From positions 1 through 38,433 of IMG/VR virus record IMGVR_UViG_3300008999_000015: a DNA stretch of 38,433 nucleotides; one strand, written 5' to 3'. Under the pieces are notes generated by a model. The model ran no database searches, was not told the DNA's origin, and worked only from the letters and a program-made list of their open reading frames with translations. The stretch comes from a virus. Made by a program: the position numbers and the translations under genes. Shown here one piece after another: positions 18,649-25,333 of the stretch; positions within the stretch are counted from its first letter, which is position 1; every line of letters starts with the position of its first letter.

Positions 18649-20448
18649 TTATTCTTTATAAGGTATCAATTTTCCGTTTTCTCTTTTGTAATATACAAAA
18701 CCAAGACTCTTTTCTTTGTATTGTTCTTTTTTTACTTGTTTGTCGTATAAATCTATGTCATGTACTAAGCACAAACCAAAAGCTATCGCCCTATCTGTGT
18801 TCTTTAGTCCGTATACACTAAGCTCATCAAGTAGGTCTATAAACCAAATGTCTTGACAATTCTCTTCTACATACTTATCTATAAACTGGTCCATAACAGC
18901 TTTAGTATGCTTGTTCATTTGCAGACCGTACTTATTTCTGTTTACGGTCTTAGGAGAGTGTGCCGTTGTAGGACGCTCTTTTAAGTATTGTTTTCCGCCA
19001 GCTCGCTGAAAATATCCTATAACGCCTATACGTGTATATTCTATTAACATTTTCGCGTTGTAATATACGGCTAATTTTAAACATCCATCCCAGAACTCTT
19101 CTGCAGTCTCTGGACGCTCTGTATATTCGGCTATTGGGTAGTTTCCTGCTATCTCCATATTGTAGAATCTACGGAATATAATAGCACTACCAAGCGAGGT
19201 AGTTGACGATTGGTCTTGGTCATAGGAGTCAATACCTCCAATATCAAGCCCCTTAAGTTCAGGTTTAGGGTGTGCTAGTATCTTATAAGGACCAGTTTTA
19301 TCTAACACAAACTCTACTTCCATGCTATCACCTACCCACTCAAGTCTACCGCTTTGTATTTGTCCTTGTAAAGTCTCACTACTAAGTATCTCACTTCTTT
19401 GTGCGTTTATCTTAGCCACATTAAACCTAGAGTTTTTAGTTTGTAAGAATGCTTCTTCTACAGACAAAGGGTAGTTTTGTAGCTCTAAGTTGTAACCCTT
19501 CTGATTACCAGCTTGTTGCAGTTTTTCTCTTCTTTCTTTAAGTGCTTTAGTTGCATTGTCGCTATCAGAGATACCTGTTTTCATATTAAAATATCCATGG
19601 TAACACATGGACGCAGGAATAAACATAGGTATAAGGTTGAAGGCATCTGCATTATAGTACATTTCCATAAAGTCTTTAGATGCTGCTTCTATATCACCCC
19701 CTGTTCCACCAATAACAGGTACGCCATATTGTACATCACCATCCATAAAACAAGCTTTAGATGACATATAGGCGTTTAAGAGTTCCTTGAACTCCCCTGC
19801 TTCTTCAAATATCATGACAGAAAGACGCTCCCCTTTATATACTTCGGGGTTACTCATTGTTCTACAGTGTATAGTAGACTGAAAACCTCCTACACCCCAC
19901 TTACCTTCTTTGTCTTTTATCTTATATCCAGACCTCATTATCTCATCCCCGTCTTTTAATAGAGAATGTCGGAAGTTTGAGTGCTGATTATTAAGTCCTG
20001 CTTTAACTTTATCAAAGAAAGAGGTAGCAGTAACCTGTAATCCTGCAGCTACACCAACGTGGTTGTATGGATAGAAGGTATATTCATGAGCAAGTATGCC
20101 TGAGTTCATATAAGAGAACCCTTTATCCCTTGCCTTAATGACAATCATACCTTTTTCTTCTTGCTTACAGGTATCGAATAGGTCAAAGTAAGCCTTGTCC
20201 ATGTCTCTATACCATGGAGATATAAGAGTTTTACGGCTATTGCCTTTAACTCCGTCGCTACCTAAGATTTTATAGAAGTTTAAATAGTAATAATGCTTAC
20301 CAGTAATGGCATCCATACCTTTAGGTTTGAATCCATTCTTACATCTTTCTATTTGTGTATCCCAAAACTCTCTAAAAGCTATACTTTCAGGGTTTAGATG
20401 GGGTATCCCCTCATGAATTAAGGGTGCGTATTTTTTTATATCATACAT
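18649..20448 (-). CDS. terL: terminase large subunit, 599 aa
   Basis: Two-domain packaging motor. The ATPase domain shows a Walker B motif VMIFEE (211-216) and, upstream, the segment KARDKGFS (105-112) where the P-loop is expected; this is a degenerate, non-canonical Walker A. The nuclease domain has acidic residues D402, D407 and D410 in LDIGGIDSYD, E470 in MLIEYTR, and a late FIDLLDEL segment, fitting the RNase H-like headful nuclease. It would cut concatemers and pump DNA through the portal encoded next. Its start overlaps the upstream 175-aa gene by eight bases. Confidence 0.88.
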   Translation of the reverse strand: MYDIKKYAPLIHEGIPHLNPESIAFREFWDTQIERCKNGFKPKGMDAITGKHYYYLNFYKILGSDGVKGNSRKTLISPWYRDMDKAYFDLFDTCKQEEKGMIVIKARDKGFSYMNSGILAHEYTFYPYNHVGVAAGLQVTATSFFDKVKAGLNNQHSNFRHSLLKDGDEIMRSGYKIKDKEGKWGVGGFQSTIHCRTMSNPEVYKGERLSVMIFEEAGEFKELLNAYMSSKACFMDGDVQYGVPVIGGTGGDIEAASKDFMEMYYNADAFNLIPMFIPASMCYHGYFNMKTGISDSDNATKALKERREKLQQAGNQKGYNLELQNYPLSVEEAFLQTKNSRFNVAKINAQRSEILSSETLQGQIQSGRLEWVGDSMEVEFVLDKTGPYKILAHPKPELKGLDIGGIDSYDQDQSSTTSLGSAIIFRRFYNMEIAGNYPIAEYTERPETAEEFWDGCLKLAVYYNAKMLIEYTRIGVIGYFQRAGGKQYLKERPTTAHSPKTVNRNKYGLQMNKHTKAVMDQFIDKYVEENCQDIWFIDLLDELSVYGLKNTDRAIAFGLCLVHDIDLYDKQVKKEQYKEKSLGFVYYKRENGKLIPYKE

Positions 20449-20968
20449 TCTTCTGGCTCTGCAATGTTTCTAGATAACTTAGTTCTCTATTACCAGCAAT
20501 CTTTGAACGCTCTCCCCTTCTTTCTATAGAATCTAAAAGCTTTTGCCTTGTAATAAGTATTTTCTCCACACCAATCATAACCTTTTGTATGTCTGCTGCG
20601 TTTTCTATATTAATCTTAACACTATCTAGTAATGTAGTATACTCGTCTATCTTCTCATTAAAGGCAGACAACTGAGCATCCAGCGGGTCGTACTCTAACT
20701 CCTTATACTTAGCTATTGCGTCAGCAATTTTTTTATTTTTCGTACCCTTCCAATCATAATTTCCAAACAAATCTTTAGCTACTACACGCATCCTTTCGGA
20801 TTCGTTGTAGTGCCTATATGGAGAATCATAGTCGGCAATATAAGATACATACATTAGGCCTTTATTCCCAAGACCTGAAGTTTCCATTACTGACTTAAAT
20901 TCAGGAATTCCATATATACCATCGTCCTCAATTATATTTCCTTGCTTACTAATCTTGAGTAGGTACAT
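20441..20968 (-). CDS. unknown protein upstream of TerL, possible small terminase, 175 aa
   Basis: The second half (about 90-165) is a long charged helical or coiled-coil region (AQLSAFNEKIDEYTTLLDSVKINIENAAD), and the first half is mixed. It overlaps TerL by eight bases and the upstream gene by 20. Size, coiled coil and location suit a small terminase subunit that recognises phage DNA, but no helix-turn-helix can be identified with confidence, so the call rests on position. Confidence 0.5.
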   Translation of the reverse strand: MYLLKISKQGNIIEDDGIYGIPEFKSVMETSGLGNKGLMYVSYIADYDSPYRHYNESERMRVVAKDLFGNYDWKGTKNKKIADAIAKYKELEYDPLDAQLSAFNEKIDEYTTLLDSVKINIENAADIQKVMIGVEKILITRQKLLDSIERRGERSKIAGNRELSYLETLQSQKNV

Positions 20969-21260
20969 GTATTTTAAGTTTTGTTTTCATTATAAGTATG
21001 CCGTGGTTGACGTACTCTACTTCTCCTTCCTGCTGTATTCCGTCCTCGTCTACAAAATTAAACCCCAATGAGTCTATATTACCCCCTGACATTATATACT
21101 TGTTCTCTAAAGGCTCGTAACCTAAATCAATATAGTTCTCTAGAATCTCCCATTCCTGCTCATCCGACATTTCAAATACATTTACGTACCCAAATATTCT
21201 TCCGTTAGGCATCTTTTCTACTATACCGTACTTTGTTCTTTGCTTATCCATTGTTTCCAT
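20949..21260 (-). CDS. unknown first gene of the late operon, 103 aa
   Basis: An acidic protein with no recognised family. I choose the ATG at 21260 (METMDKQRTK) because a promoter-like element lies immediately upstream at 21265-21293; a TTG at 21293 would place the promoter inside the gene. A second ATG at 21251 is an alternative that leaves a longer leader. The residues look globular, with acidic loops (EMSDEQEWEILENYIDLGYE). It heads the packaging-portal-capsid operon and overlaps the next gene by 20 bases. Confidence 0.6.
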   Translation of the reverse strand: METMDKQRTKYGIVEKMPNGRIFGYVNVFEMSDEQEWEILENYIDLGYEPLENKYIMSGGNIDSLGFNFVDEDGIQQEGEVEYVNHGILIMKTKLKIHVPTQD

Positions 21261-21264
21261 ATTG

Positions 21265-21293
21265 TAAAGATAGTAAATATATCGTACTAACAA
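21265..21293 (-). promoter_or_regulatory. late operon promoter, TTG-N18-TATCTTTA
   Basis: On the minus strand TTG (21291-21293) and TATCTTTA (21265-21272) are separated by 18 bases, close to the Bacteroidota sigma consensus TTG-N17-23-TAnnTTTG with one mismatch. The box, extended to TATCTTTAC, is identical to one upstream of the HU-like gene at 31215. The distance to the ATG at 21260 is only four bases, so the transcript may be leaderless. Confidence 0.55.
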
Positions 21294-21301
21294 TTATACA
21301 C

Positions 21302-21334
21302 AAAAAAAAAGAGGCCCATTACAGACCCCTTTTC
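21302..21334 (-). terminator. terminator after the twin small peptides
   Basis: On the minus strand, AAAAGGGGT pairs with GCCTCTTTT (with two G-U pairs) around a short loop, and the RNA then runs into an uninterrupted T tract (revcomp of 21302-21310). It lies between the stop of the 48-aa peptide (21372) and the late-operon promoter (21265-21293), isolating the small-peptide transcript from the late operon. Confidence 0.6.
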
Positions 21335-21371
21335 CAACCAAAAACCTCATTATATATTATTGCATTATTAA

Positions 21372-21518
21372 TTAGTCGTGCTGTATGTAACCTCCGTCAG
21401 AGTATTTTCTACCTGAACCGTAGTTTCCTTTCATAGGATTGTTAGGAGTGTCAGAAACTTTCTTTTTCTTCTTCTTAAACATTCCCTTTACCTTCTTTAA
21501 TATCATGCGTCTTTTCAT
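21372..21518 (-). CDS. tiny lysine-rich peptide ending DGGYIQHD, 48 aa
   Basis: ATG at 21518, stop TAA at 21372-21374. The N-terminal half is very basic (KKVKGMFKKKKKKV), followed by Asn/Pro, Gly/Ser and Tyr residues, ending Y-S-D-G-G-Y-I-Q-H-D. The next minus-strand reading frame upstream encodes a 40-aa peptide with nearly the same ending, ten bases away, so both are almost certainly real and related. Possible roles are a minor virion or DNA-binding peptide or a substrate for modification. Function unknown. Confidence 0.75.
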   Translation of the reverse strand: MKRRMILKKVKGMFKKKKKKVSDTPNNPMKGNYGSGRKYSDGGYIQHD

Positions 21519-21528
21519 CTACCTAAAC

Positions 21529-21651
21529 TTAGTCGTGTTGTATAATACCGCCATCCTTATAGCTACCCATCTTCATCTTACCACCCTTCTTGTACGAAGA
21601 GCTTACTACTTTCTTAGACTTCTTCTTGTCTTTTTTCATTGAATACATCAT
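21529..21651 (-). CDS. tiny lysine-rich peptide ending DGGIIQHD, 40 aa
   Basis: ATG at 21651 (a second ATG at 21648 and a third at 21639 are possible), stop TAA at 21529-21531. It begins with a Lys/Ser-rich segment, then SSSYKKGGKMKMGSYKDGG and the ending I-I-Q-H-D. The Y-x-D-G-G-x-I-Q-H-D tail is shared with the neighbouring 48-aa peptide. A perfect TAnnTTTG box lies about 23 bases upstream, with an A-rich leader. As first gene of a two-gene unit with its own terminator it is probably strongly expressed. Confidence 0.78.
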   Translation of the reverse strand: MMYSMKKDKKKSKKVVSSSYKKGGKMKMGSYKDGGIIQHD

Positions 21652-21673
21652 GACGCTATTTTTTTTGTTTACA

Positions 21674-21681
21674 CAAACATA
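21674..21681 (-). promoter_or_regulatory. promoter box of the twin-peptide unit (TATGTTTG)
   Basis: The minus-strand octamer TATGTTTG matches the Bacteroidota -7 element exactly and is followed by a leader of about 20 bases with a run of eight A residues before the ATG at 21651. No TTG is found at the usual distance upstream. Confidence 0.5.
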
Positions 21682-21895
21682 CACAAAAATTTTTTATTTA
21701 TTTCTGAGTGCGGATGTACTATACTAGAGTGCCCCGCTCGCTCCAAAACTTTGGCTACCCTACCCTATTGTCGTAAACGTCGTATTTACTCTTTGTCGTC
21801 GAGTACATAACGTAGATAATTGTGCGTGTGTATGTGTGTGTGGAACACCTCTACAACCCCATAAACCTCGATAATCACTAACGTTTGTAGTAGTT

Positions 21896-21908
21896 GTTAG
21901 TTGCTAAC
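21896..21908. repeat. short hairpin GTTAG-TTG-CTAAC
   Basis: A perfect 5-bp stem with a three-base loop in the divergent region. It is one of at least six small palindromes in about 250 bases. Confidence 0.5.
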
Positions 21909-21939
21909 TGCTTGAGTAACAGTTTGTTTACTGTGCGTT

Positions 21940-21959
21940 AAGCTTATATCGGTAAGCTT
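21940..21959. repeat. perfect hairpin AAGCTTA / TAAGCTT
   Basis: A 7-bp perfect inverted repeat with a 6-base loop (tatcgg). There is no long T tract on either side, so it is more likely a protein-binding or RNA-structure element than a terminator. Confidence 0.6.
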
Positions 21960-21967
21960 TCTCGTCT

Positions 21968-22123
21968 ATAAGTAGTGTGTTACTTGTTTATTTAAGTAAC
22001 TAACGTGGTATTACGTTATCTTACCACTTACCCACCAAAGGTACAACAAATATTTGACATTGTCAAGTAGCTTGCGTACAATATTTGGTGCACTACTTAT
22101 TCATTTAAGTATGTAACACACTA
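21968..22123. repeat. competing long-range inverted repeats
   Basis: The segment ATAAGTAGTGTGTTAC (21968-21983) has three alternative complementary partners: CACTACTTAT at 22091-22100 (10 bp), GTAACACACTA at 22113-22123 (11 bp), and locally GTTACTT/AAGTAAC (21979-21985 with 21994-22000). Inside the loop lie GTGGTA/TACCAC (22005-22010, 22022-22027), AACGT/ACGTT (22002-22006, 22013-22017) and TTGAC-ATT-GTCAA (22054-22066). The pairings are mutually exclusive, as in a conformational switch or origin. Confidence 0.6.
22041..22087 (+). promoter_or_regulatory. direct repeats GTACAA..AATATTTG, candidate early promoter
   Basis: GTACAACAAATATTTG (22041-22056) and GTACAATATTTG (22076-22087) are imperfect direct repeats 35 bases apart. 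Each ends in AATATTTG, one mismatch from TAnnTTTG. A TTG at 22060-22062 lies 17 bases upstream of the second box. They may be iterons or an early promoter reading toward 22327, with a long leader that includes the hairpin GAGAGC-TTC-GCTCTC at 22136-22150. Confidence 0.35.
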
Positions 22124-22326
22124 TAAGAAAGTTTCGAGAGCTTCGCTCTCTTAGTATACGTTGGGTGCGTGCTGTGTGTGTTTACTCCCGTTGCCTGCTA
22201 GCTTTCTCTTTTGTTATTAGACCAATCTGTTTTGGTTTTCTTTATTAATTGCTTACGATAAATGTAATCACGTAAGCCTTTGCTCTAAATACACCATCCT
22301 TAAGCATCGTACACAGGAAACTTACC

Positions 22327-22953
22327 ATGTTAGATATTCTATTAACTGCAGGTAACGTCGTGGCCGACGTAAAAAGTCCAATGCGTCTTAACTCAGCTCA
22401 CGCTGATGTAACCGCACACGTCAACTCTTTTGTTGACAGCAAAGCTAAACGTACTCGCAACGATGTTGCAGAAGAGTACGACCAAGCTTTACTTCGTTTA
22501 TCGTTCCCAGAATTTGCGACCGATAACAACGAATTTACGTTCACTCTTCGTTTTCCAAACAAGACTGTGAATGAGATAGCGCAAGACATTGCGTTATATA
22601 ACTATACTACCAACTTGCCAAAGGCAAACTCTAACGTAGCTAAAGCTATCTTGGGTATGTGCGATGACGATGGTGTAGTAAAGTTCGAGAGCTTGTCTGA
22701 CTTCGCGTCTAACTTCAAGCTATCAGGTAGTACGTCTAAGCTTTACTCTATCCTTAGAGAAAACAAGGCATCGTTTGACTTGTCCAAGTTCGCTGACTCT
22801 TTACTGAGCCTAAGACTTCAAGTTCAGACGTACTACAACGACAAGCTAGACGGCTATACTATAGCTACTACAGACTATGTCGTTAAAACAAACGAAGCAT
22901 TCGCTCCGTTACGTACACCACGCGCCAAAGCATCAGGTGCATTGTGGTCTTAA
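22327..22953 (+). CDS. orphan protein of unknown function, 208 aa
   Basis: No family recognised. It is a soluble, mostly helical-looking protein without membrane segments or catalytic motifs; the C-terminus is basic then Gly/Ser-rich (RTPRAKASGALWS). A weak Shine-Dalgarno-like AGGAA lies about ten bases before the ATG. Its coding sequence has more G+C and CG dinucleotides than neighbouring genes, and it is flanked by the palindrome-rich region and a strong terminator, so it forms an independent single-gene unit. It could be an early host-takeover protein or a recently acquired gene; there is no direct evidence for either. Confidence 0.75.
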   Translation: MLDILLTAGNVVADVKSPMRLNSAHADVTAHVNSFVDSKAKRTRNDVAEEYDQALLRLSFPEFATDNNEFTFTLRFPNKTVNEIAQDIALYNYTTNLPKANSNVAKAILGMCDDDGVVKFESLSDFASNFKLSGSTSKLYSILRENKASFDLSKFADSLLSLRLQVQTYYNDKLDGYTIATTDYVVKTNEAFAPLRTPRAKASGALWS

Positions 22954-22956
22954 AAG

Positions 22957-22978
22957 AAAGCTCTTCGGAGCTTTTTTT
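22957..22978 (+). terminator. rho-independent terminator with TTCG loop
   Basis: AAAGCTC and GAGCTTT form a perfect 7-bp stem closed by a TTCG tetraloop, followed by a T run. It begins three bases after the stop of the 208-aa gene. This is a textbook intrinsic terminator for plus-strand transcription. Confidence 0.9.
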
Positions 22979-23018
22979 AATTCATAACCCAAGCGTACAG
23001 CAAGACTACAGCATCACG

Positions 23019-23026
23019 TAGTTTTG
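23019..23026 (+). promoter_or_regulatory. candidate promoter box TAGTTTTG
   Basis: An exact TAnnTTTG match 40 bases after the terminator of the 208-aa gene and 25 bases before a 36-aa ORF. There is no TTG at the expected distance. It would restart transcription for the small-gene cluster after 23052. Confidence 0.4.
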
Positions 23027-23051
23027 CCGCTTCGCGGGGGCTTTCACTATC

Positions 23052-23162
23052 ATGCGCGGTAGTATGCGCAGTAATTCTATCAGTATGTATGCACTAATAA
23101 CTATTACAGCATTAGCTCTCGCTATAATATGCGTAGCAGCTTTTACAACAGAAGATTATTAA
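23052..23162 (+). CDS. small single-pass membrane peptide, 36 aa
   Basis: ATG at 23052 (an internal ATG at 23064 is also possible), stop at 23160-23162. After a polar N-terminus (MRGSMRSNSIS), residues 12-31 are strongly hydrophobic (YALITITALALAIICVAAF), enough for one membrane helix, followed by TTEDY. It sits behind a promoter-like box and 18 bases before a secreted-protein gene. Possible roles include holin-like or superinfection functions; nothing decides between them. Confidence 0.5.
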   Translation: MRGSMRSNSISMYALITITALALAIICVAAFTTEDY

Positions 23163-23180
23163 CAACTAAATTAAAAACAA

Positions 23181-23597
23181 ATGAACAAACTAATTTTATC
23201 ACTCGTTATGATGACGAGTAGTGTAGCTTTCTCACAGGAATACTACATGGCTAAACATTCAAAAGACTGGGACTATGACTACCGACTAGGAAAGTATCAG
23301 GAAGTAAGCTCTAAGCAAGAATATACCACTATTATTATAAGTAGAGAGTGGTTTGCTATGGAGGATACTAAAGATAATTACTTACGTTGGGAATGGGTTC
23401 ATTACGATGAGCTTGAAGGTTTAGGTACATGCTACATAATAGAGGACGACTCTGGCATGGCTTGTATAAACTCTACCAGTAACAAGTTCTTTCTATTTGT
23501 AAACTTCAATGGAGAAACTGAAAAATGGGATGACGCATTAGTATTATCAGACATTCATAAGATTCCTTCGTTCAATATAACCTGGGATAAAAAATGA
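23181..23597 (+). CDS. predicted secreted/periplasmic protein, 138 aa
   Basis: A clear Sec signal peptide: MNK, a hydrophobic core LILSLVMMTSSVAF, and a likely cleavage after S-Q near residue 19. The mature part is acidic and aromatic, rich in Trp and Tyr (DWDYDYR, LRWEWVHYDE), and has two Cys residues that could form a disulfide. No family recognised. A phage early gene for an exported protein suggests modification of the host surface, such as receptor masking or superinfection exclusion (inference). An A-rich leader (aaaaacaa) precedes the ATG. Confidence 0.75.
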   Translation: MNKLILSLVMMTSSVAFSQEYYMAKHSKDWDYDYRLGKYQEVSSKQEYTTIIISREWFAMEDTKDNYLRWEWVHYDELEGLGTCYIIEDDSGMACINSTSNKFFLFVNFNGETEKWDDALVLSDIHKIPSFNITWDKK

Positions 23598-23636
23598 AAA
23601 CGGAGATTTAATTTAAACCTAAAAACAAGTAAGCTT

Positions 23637-23924
23637 ATGAAAGATTTCATAAAAGATGTGCTAGTACAAATGCACAAAGAAACCACTACAGACAAATACG
23701 GACAAGTGCATAAAAGTAATTTCACACTATCTCTTTTTGGTGAAAGAGAGAATGAAGTTAAGAAGTATTGTAGAGAGAATAGTGGGGTATTACAATTTGC
23801 CACTTATGGTGGAGTATACGGAACTTACACAGCCTTTACCATTGAGGATGAAGAAATTAAAGAGGCTTGTTCAGAAGCATTAAGTAAAAATGAAAACTAC
23901 ATCAATAATATGTGTAGTTGGTAG
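23637..23924 (+). CDS. unknown small protein, 95 aa
   Basis: No recognised domain. A mixed-charge protein with a Gly/Tyr/Thr-rich centre (FATYGGVYGTYTAFT) between two charged segments and three Cys residues. It follows the secreted-protein gene by 39 bases in the same direction, within a run of small genes. Confidence 0.6.
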   Translation: MKDFIKDVLVQMHKETTTDKYGQVHKSNFTLSLFGERENEVKKYCRENSGVLQFATYGGVYGTYTAFTIEDEEIKEACSEALSKNENYINNMCSW

Positions 23925-23942
23925 TATAACCTAAGATAAAAA

Positions 23943-24167
23943 ATGAAAGACGTAGCAATCAAAATGGCTATAGCCCAGCTTAGAGAGTATGACAAGACTA
24001 TACAACGTTTTAAAAAGAACGAAACATCTATCAATGTAATGTTGTTAGACTTAGTAGAAATTTGTGAGTACCAGAAAGTAAATGTGCCAGAGCACATAGT
24101 AAATCATGTTAATAAATTTAAAAACCAACTAAAAGATGGCAAAAATAACAAAAGCACAGGTATTTAA
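23943..24167 (+). CDS. unknown small helical protein, 74 aa
   Basis: Predicted almost all-helical, Lys/Asn/Glu-rich, and basic toward the C-terminus. It overlaps the next gene by 32 bases, consistent with dense phage gene packing. Nothing indicates a function. Confidence 0.55.
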   Translation: MKDVAIKMAIAQLREYDKTIQRFKKNETSINVMLLDLVEICEYQKVNVPEHIVNHVNKFKNQLKDGKNNKSTGI

Positions 24168-24477
24168 CCAGATGTTAAAGACTTGTAAACACAAATCAAT
24201 TTATATGTTAAGCCCAAGAAAAGGTAAGACTATGATACCTAAAACAATTGAAGACATACCGCCTTTGATTAAGTTAACACGCTCAAAGTTATACAAAAGT
24301 AGCTACGGCACTTTATATAATGCACAAATAAACTTGCAAAAGACAAAAGCAAGGCCAGCAAGAGTAGTAAAGACAGACAAGCCAGTGGTAAAGGCAAAAA
24401 CATTAGTGGTAAACCTAAGTAATACTATTACCGCTACTATTACAGACAAAGGATTAATAACCGTAGACTTTAAATAA
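24136..24477 (+). CDS. unknown basic protein, 113 aa
   Basis: A very basic protein: about a quarter of residues are Lys or Arg, with a linker like K-T-K-A-R-P-A-R-V-V-K (70-80) and a beta-like tail (TLVVNLSNTITATITDKGLITVDF). It could bind nucleic acid, but no known fold was recognised. It ends one base before the next ATG. Confidence 0.6.
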   Translation: MAKITKAQVFNQMLKTCKHKSIYMLSPRKGKTMIPKTIEDIPPLIKLTRSKLYKSSYGTLYNAQINLQKTKARPARVVKTDKPVVKAKTLVVNLSNTITATITDKGLITVDFK

Positions 24478-24478
24478 G

Positions 24479-24667
24479 ATGGACAAGAATTTTATCAAGA
24501 TGTATTTGTTAGCGCTTGCGTTGACGACATCAATTGCAGGAGTATGTTACATATTCTATTATGTTGGGATGTTTAACTCAGTACTATTTGCAGTAGTAGC
24601 TGGATTTTTAAGAATTGGGTATGTCTTATATAAAGACTTGCTACTCTTTAAAGAACGCAGATACTAA
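24479..24667 (+). CDS. small two-helix membrane protein, 62 aa
   Basis: Two hydrophobic stretches (about 8-28 and 32-50) separated by a short G-M-F-N turn, with a basic C-terminus (KERRY), predict a helical hairpin in the inner membrane. The stop shares bases with the next start. Holin, anti-holin or superinfection-exclusion roles are possible from topology alone; its place in the early-side operon argues mildly against a holin. Confidence 0.6.
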   Translation: MDKNFIKMYLLALALTTSIAGVCYIFYYVGMFNSVLFAVVAGFLRIGYVLYKDLLLFKERRY

Positions 24668-25128
24668 TGGAACTAAACATAGGACTAGGTATTATAGAAA
24701 TCACAACACCTAACGGCTTGAGTATCAGAGCATACAAACCTGATACACAAGCTACGGGTAGTGATGCTATATTATTTTGCAATCATGCAACAAATGCAGA
24801 GTACAGCTTTCCAGAAAGTGTACTTAGAAATGCAGAACAATCATGCTCTCTATACAGAGTAGATGTAGTTAAGGATTCTATTAGCTACAACGAAAGTGCT
24901 ATAGAGTACTGTTACGACGCTAACTCAGACGTTGTTGATATTACCCTTTTTGATGGTAGTATTCACGTGCCAGCAACAGAATTAATGCTTATGCTATACA
25001 TCATTAACCGTGACGATAAGAACGTCATTCAAATGAAGCATGAGATACGACGGAATCAGTGTAAAGAATTGTATAACCTAACAGATGAACAGTATGACGC
25101 ACTGGAACAACACTTTACAAATATGTAA
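24667..25128 (+). CDS. unknown protein, 153 aa
   Basis: An acidic globular protein with a beta-rich first two thirds and a helical C-terminus (TDEQYDALEQHF). No catalytic motif or family recognised. It is coupled to the upstream membrane-protein gene, whose stop overlaps its ATG. Confidence 0.6.
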   Translation: MELNIGLGIIEITTPNGLSIRAYKPDTQATGSDAILFCNHATNAEYSFPESVLRNAEQSCSLYRVDVVKDSISYNESAIEYCYDANSDVVDITLFDGSIHVPATELMLMLYIINRDDKNVIQMKHEIRRNQCKELYNLTDEQYDALEQHFTNM

Positions 25129-25315
25129 AGATTACATATCAACTTTATCACATAAGCCTTACAACTATACTATTGTAGTTCAAAGTGAATCAGCTGTTAC
25201 AATTTACGCAGCTCAACTTGATGTGTTAAATGTTTTTATAGTAGAAGATAGATTAACCGTAGAATCTCAAGATAAAATCAAGAGACTATTTTACAACAAC
25301 CGAAAATTAAATTAA
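25085..25315 (+). CDS. unknown small protein, 76 aa
   Basis: Overlaps the 153-aa gene by 44 bases if it begins at the first ATG; the second ATG at 25094 gives a shorter overlap. The residues after about 14 look like a compact alpha/beta domain (YTIVVQSESAVTIYAAQLDVLNVFIV) with a basic end. It ends 18 bases before the amidotransferase gene. Confidence 0.5.
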   Translation: MNSMTHWNNTLQICKDYISTLSHKPYNYTIVVQSESAVTIYAAQLDVLNVFIVEDRLTVESQDKIKRLFYNNRKLN

Positions 25316-25333
25316 CCTTAAACATTAATTATT

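Larger units (their letters stand above)
21682..22326. other. gene-free divergent control region, dense in palindromes
   Basis: No convincing gene lies here on either strand. It separates minus-strand late genes from the plus-strand operon, so it should hold promoters for the latter. It contains several short perfect hairpins, a long-range inverted repeat set, two AATATTTG-containing direct repeats, and a TG-rich run near 21825-21842. Base composition is visibly richer in CG dinucleotides than the flanking genes. A regulatory region or replication origin is the most likely use. No clear DnaA box (TTATNCACA) was seen. Confidence 0.55.

Noticed and set aside
21825-21842. TG-rich run as a microsatellite or hot spot
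   Set aside because: Short and imperfect; no further repeat structure.
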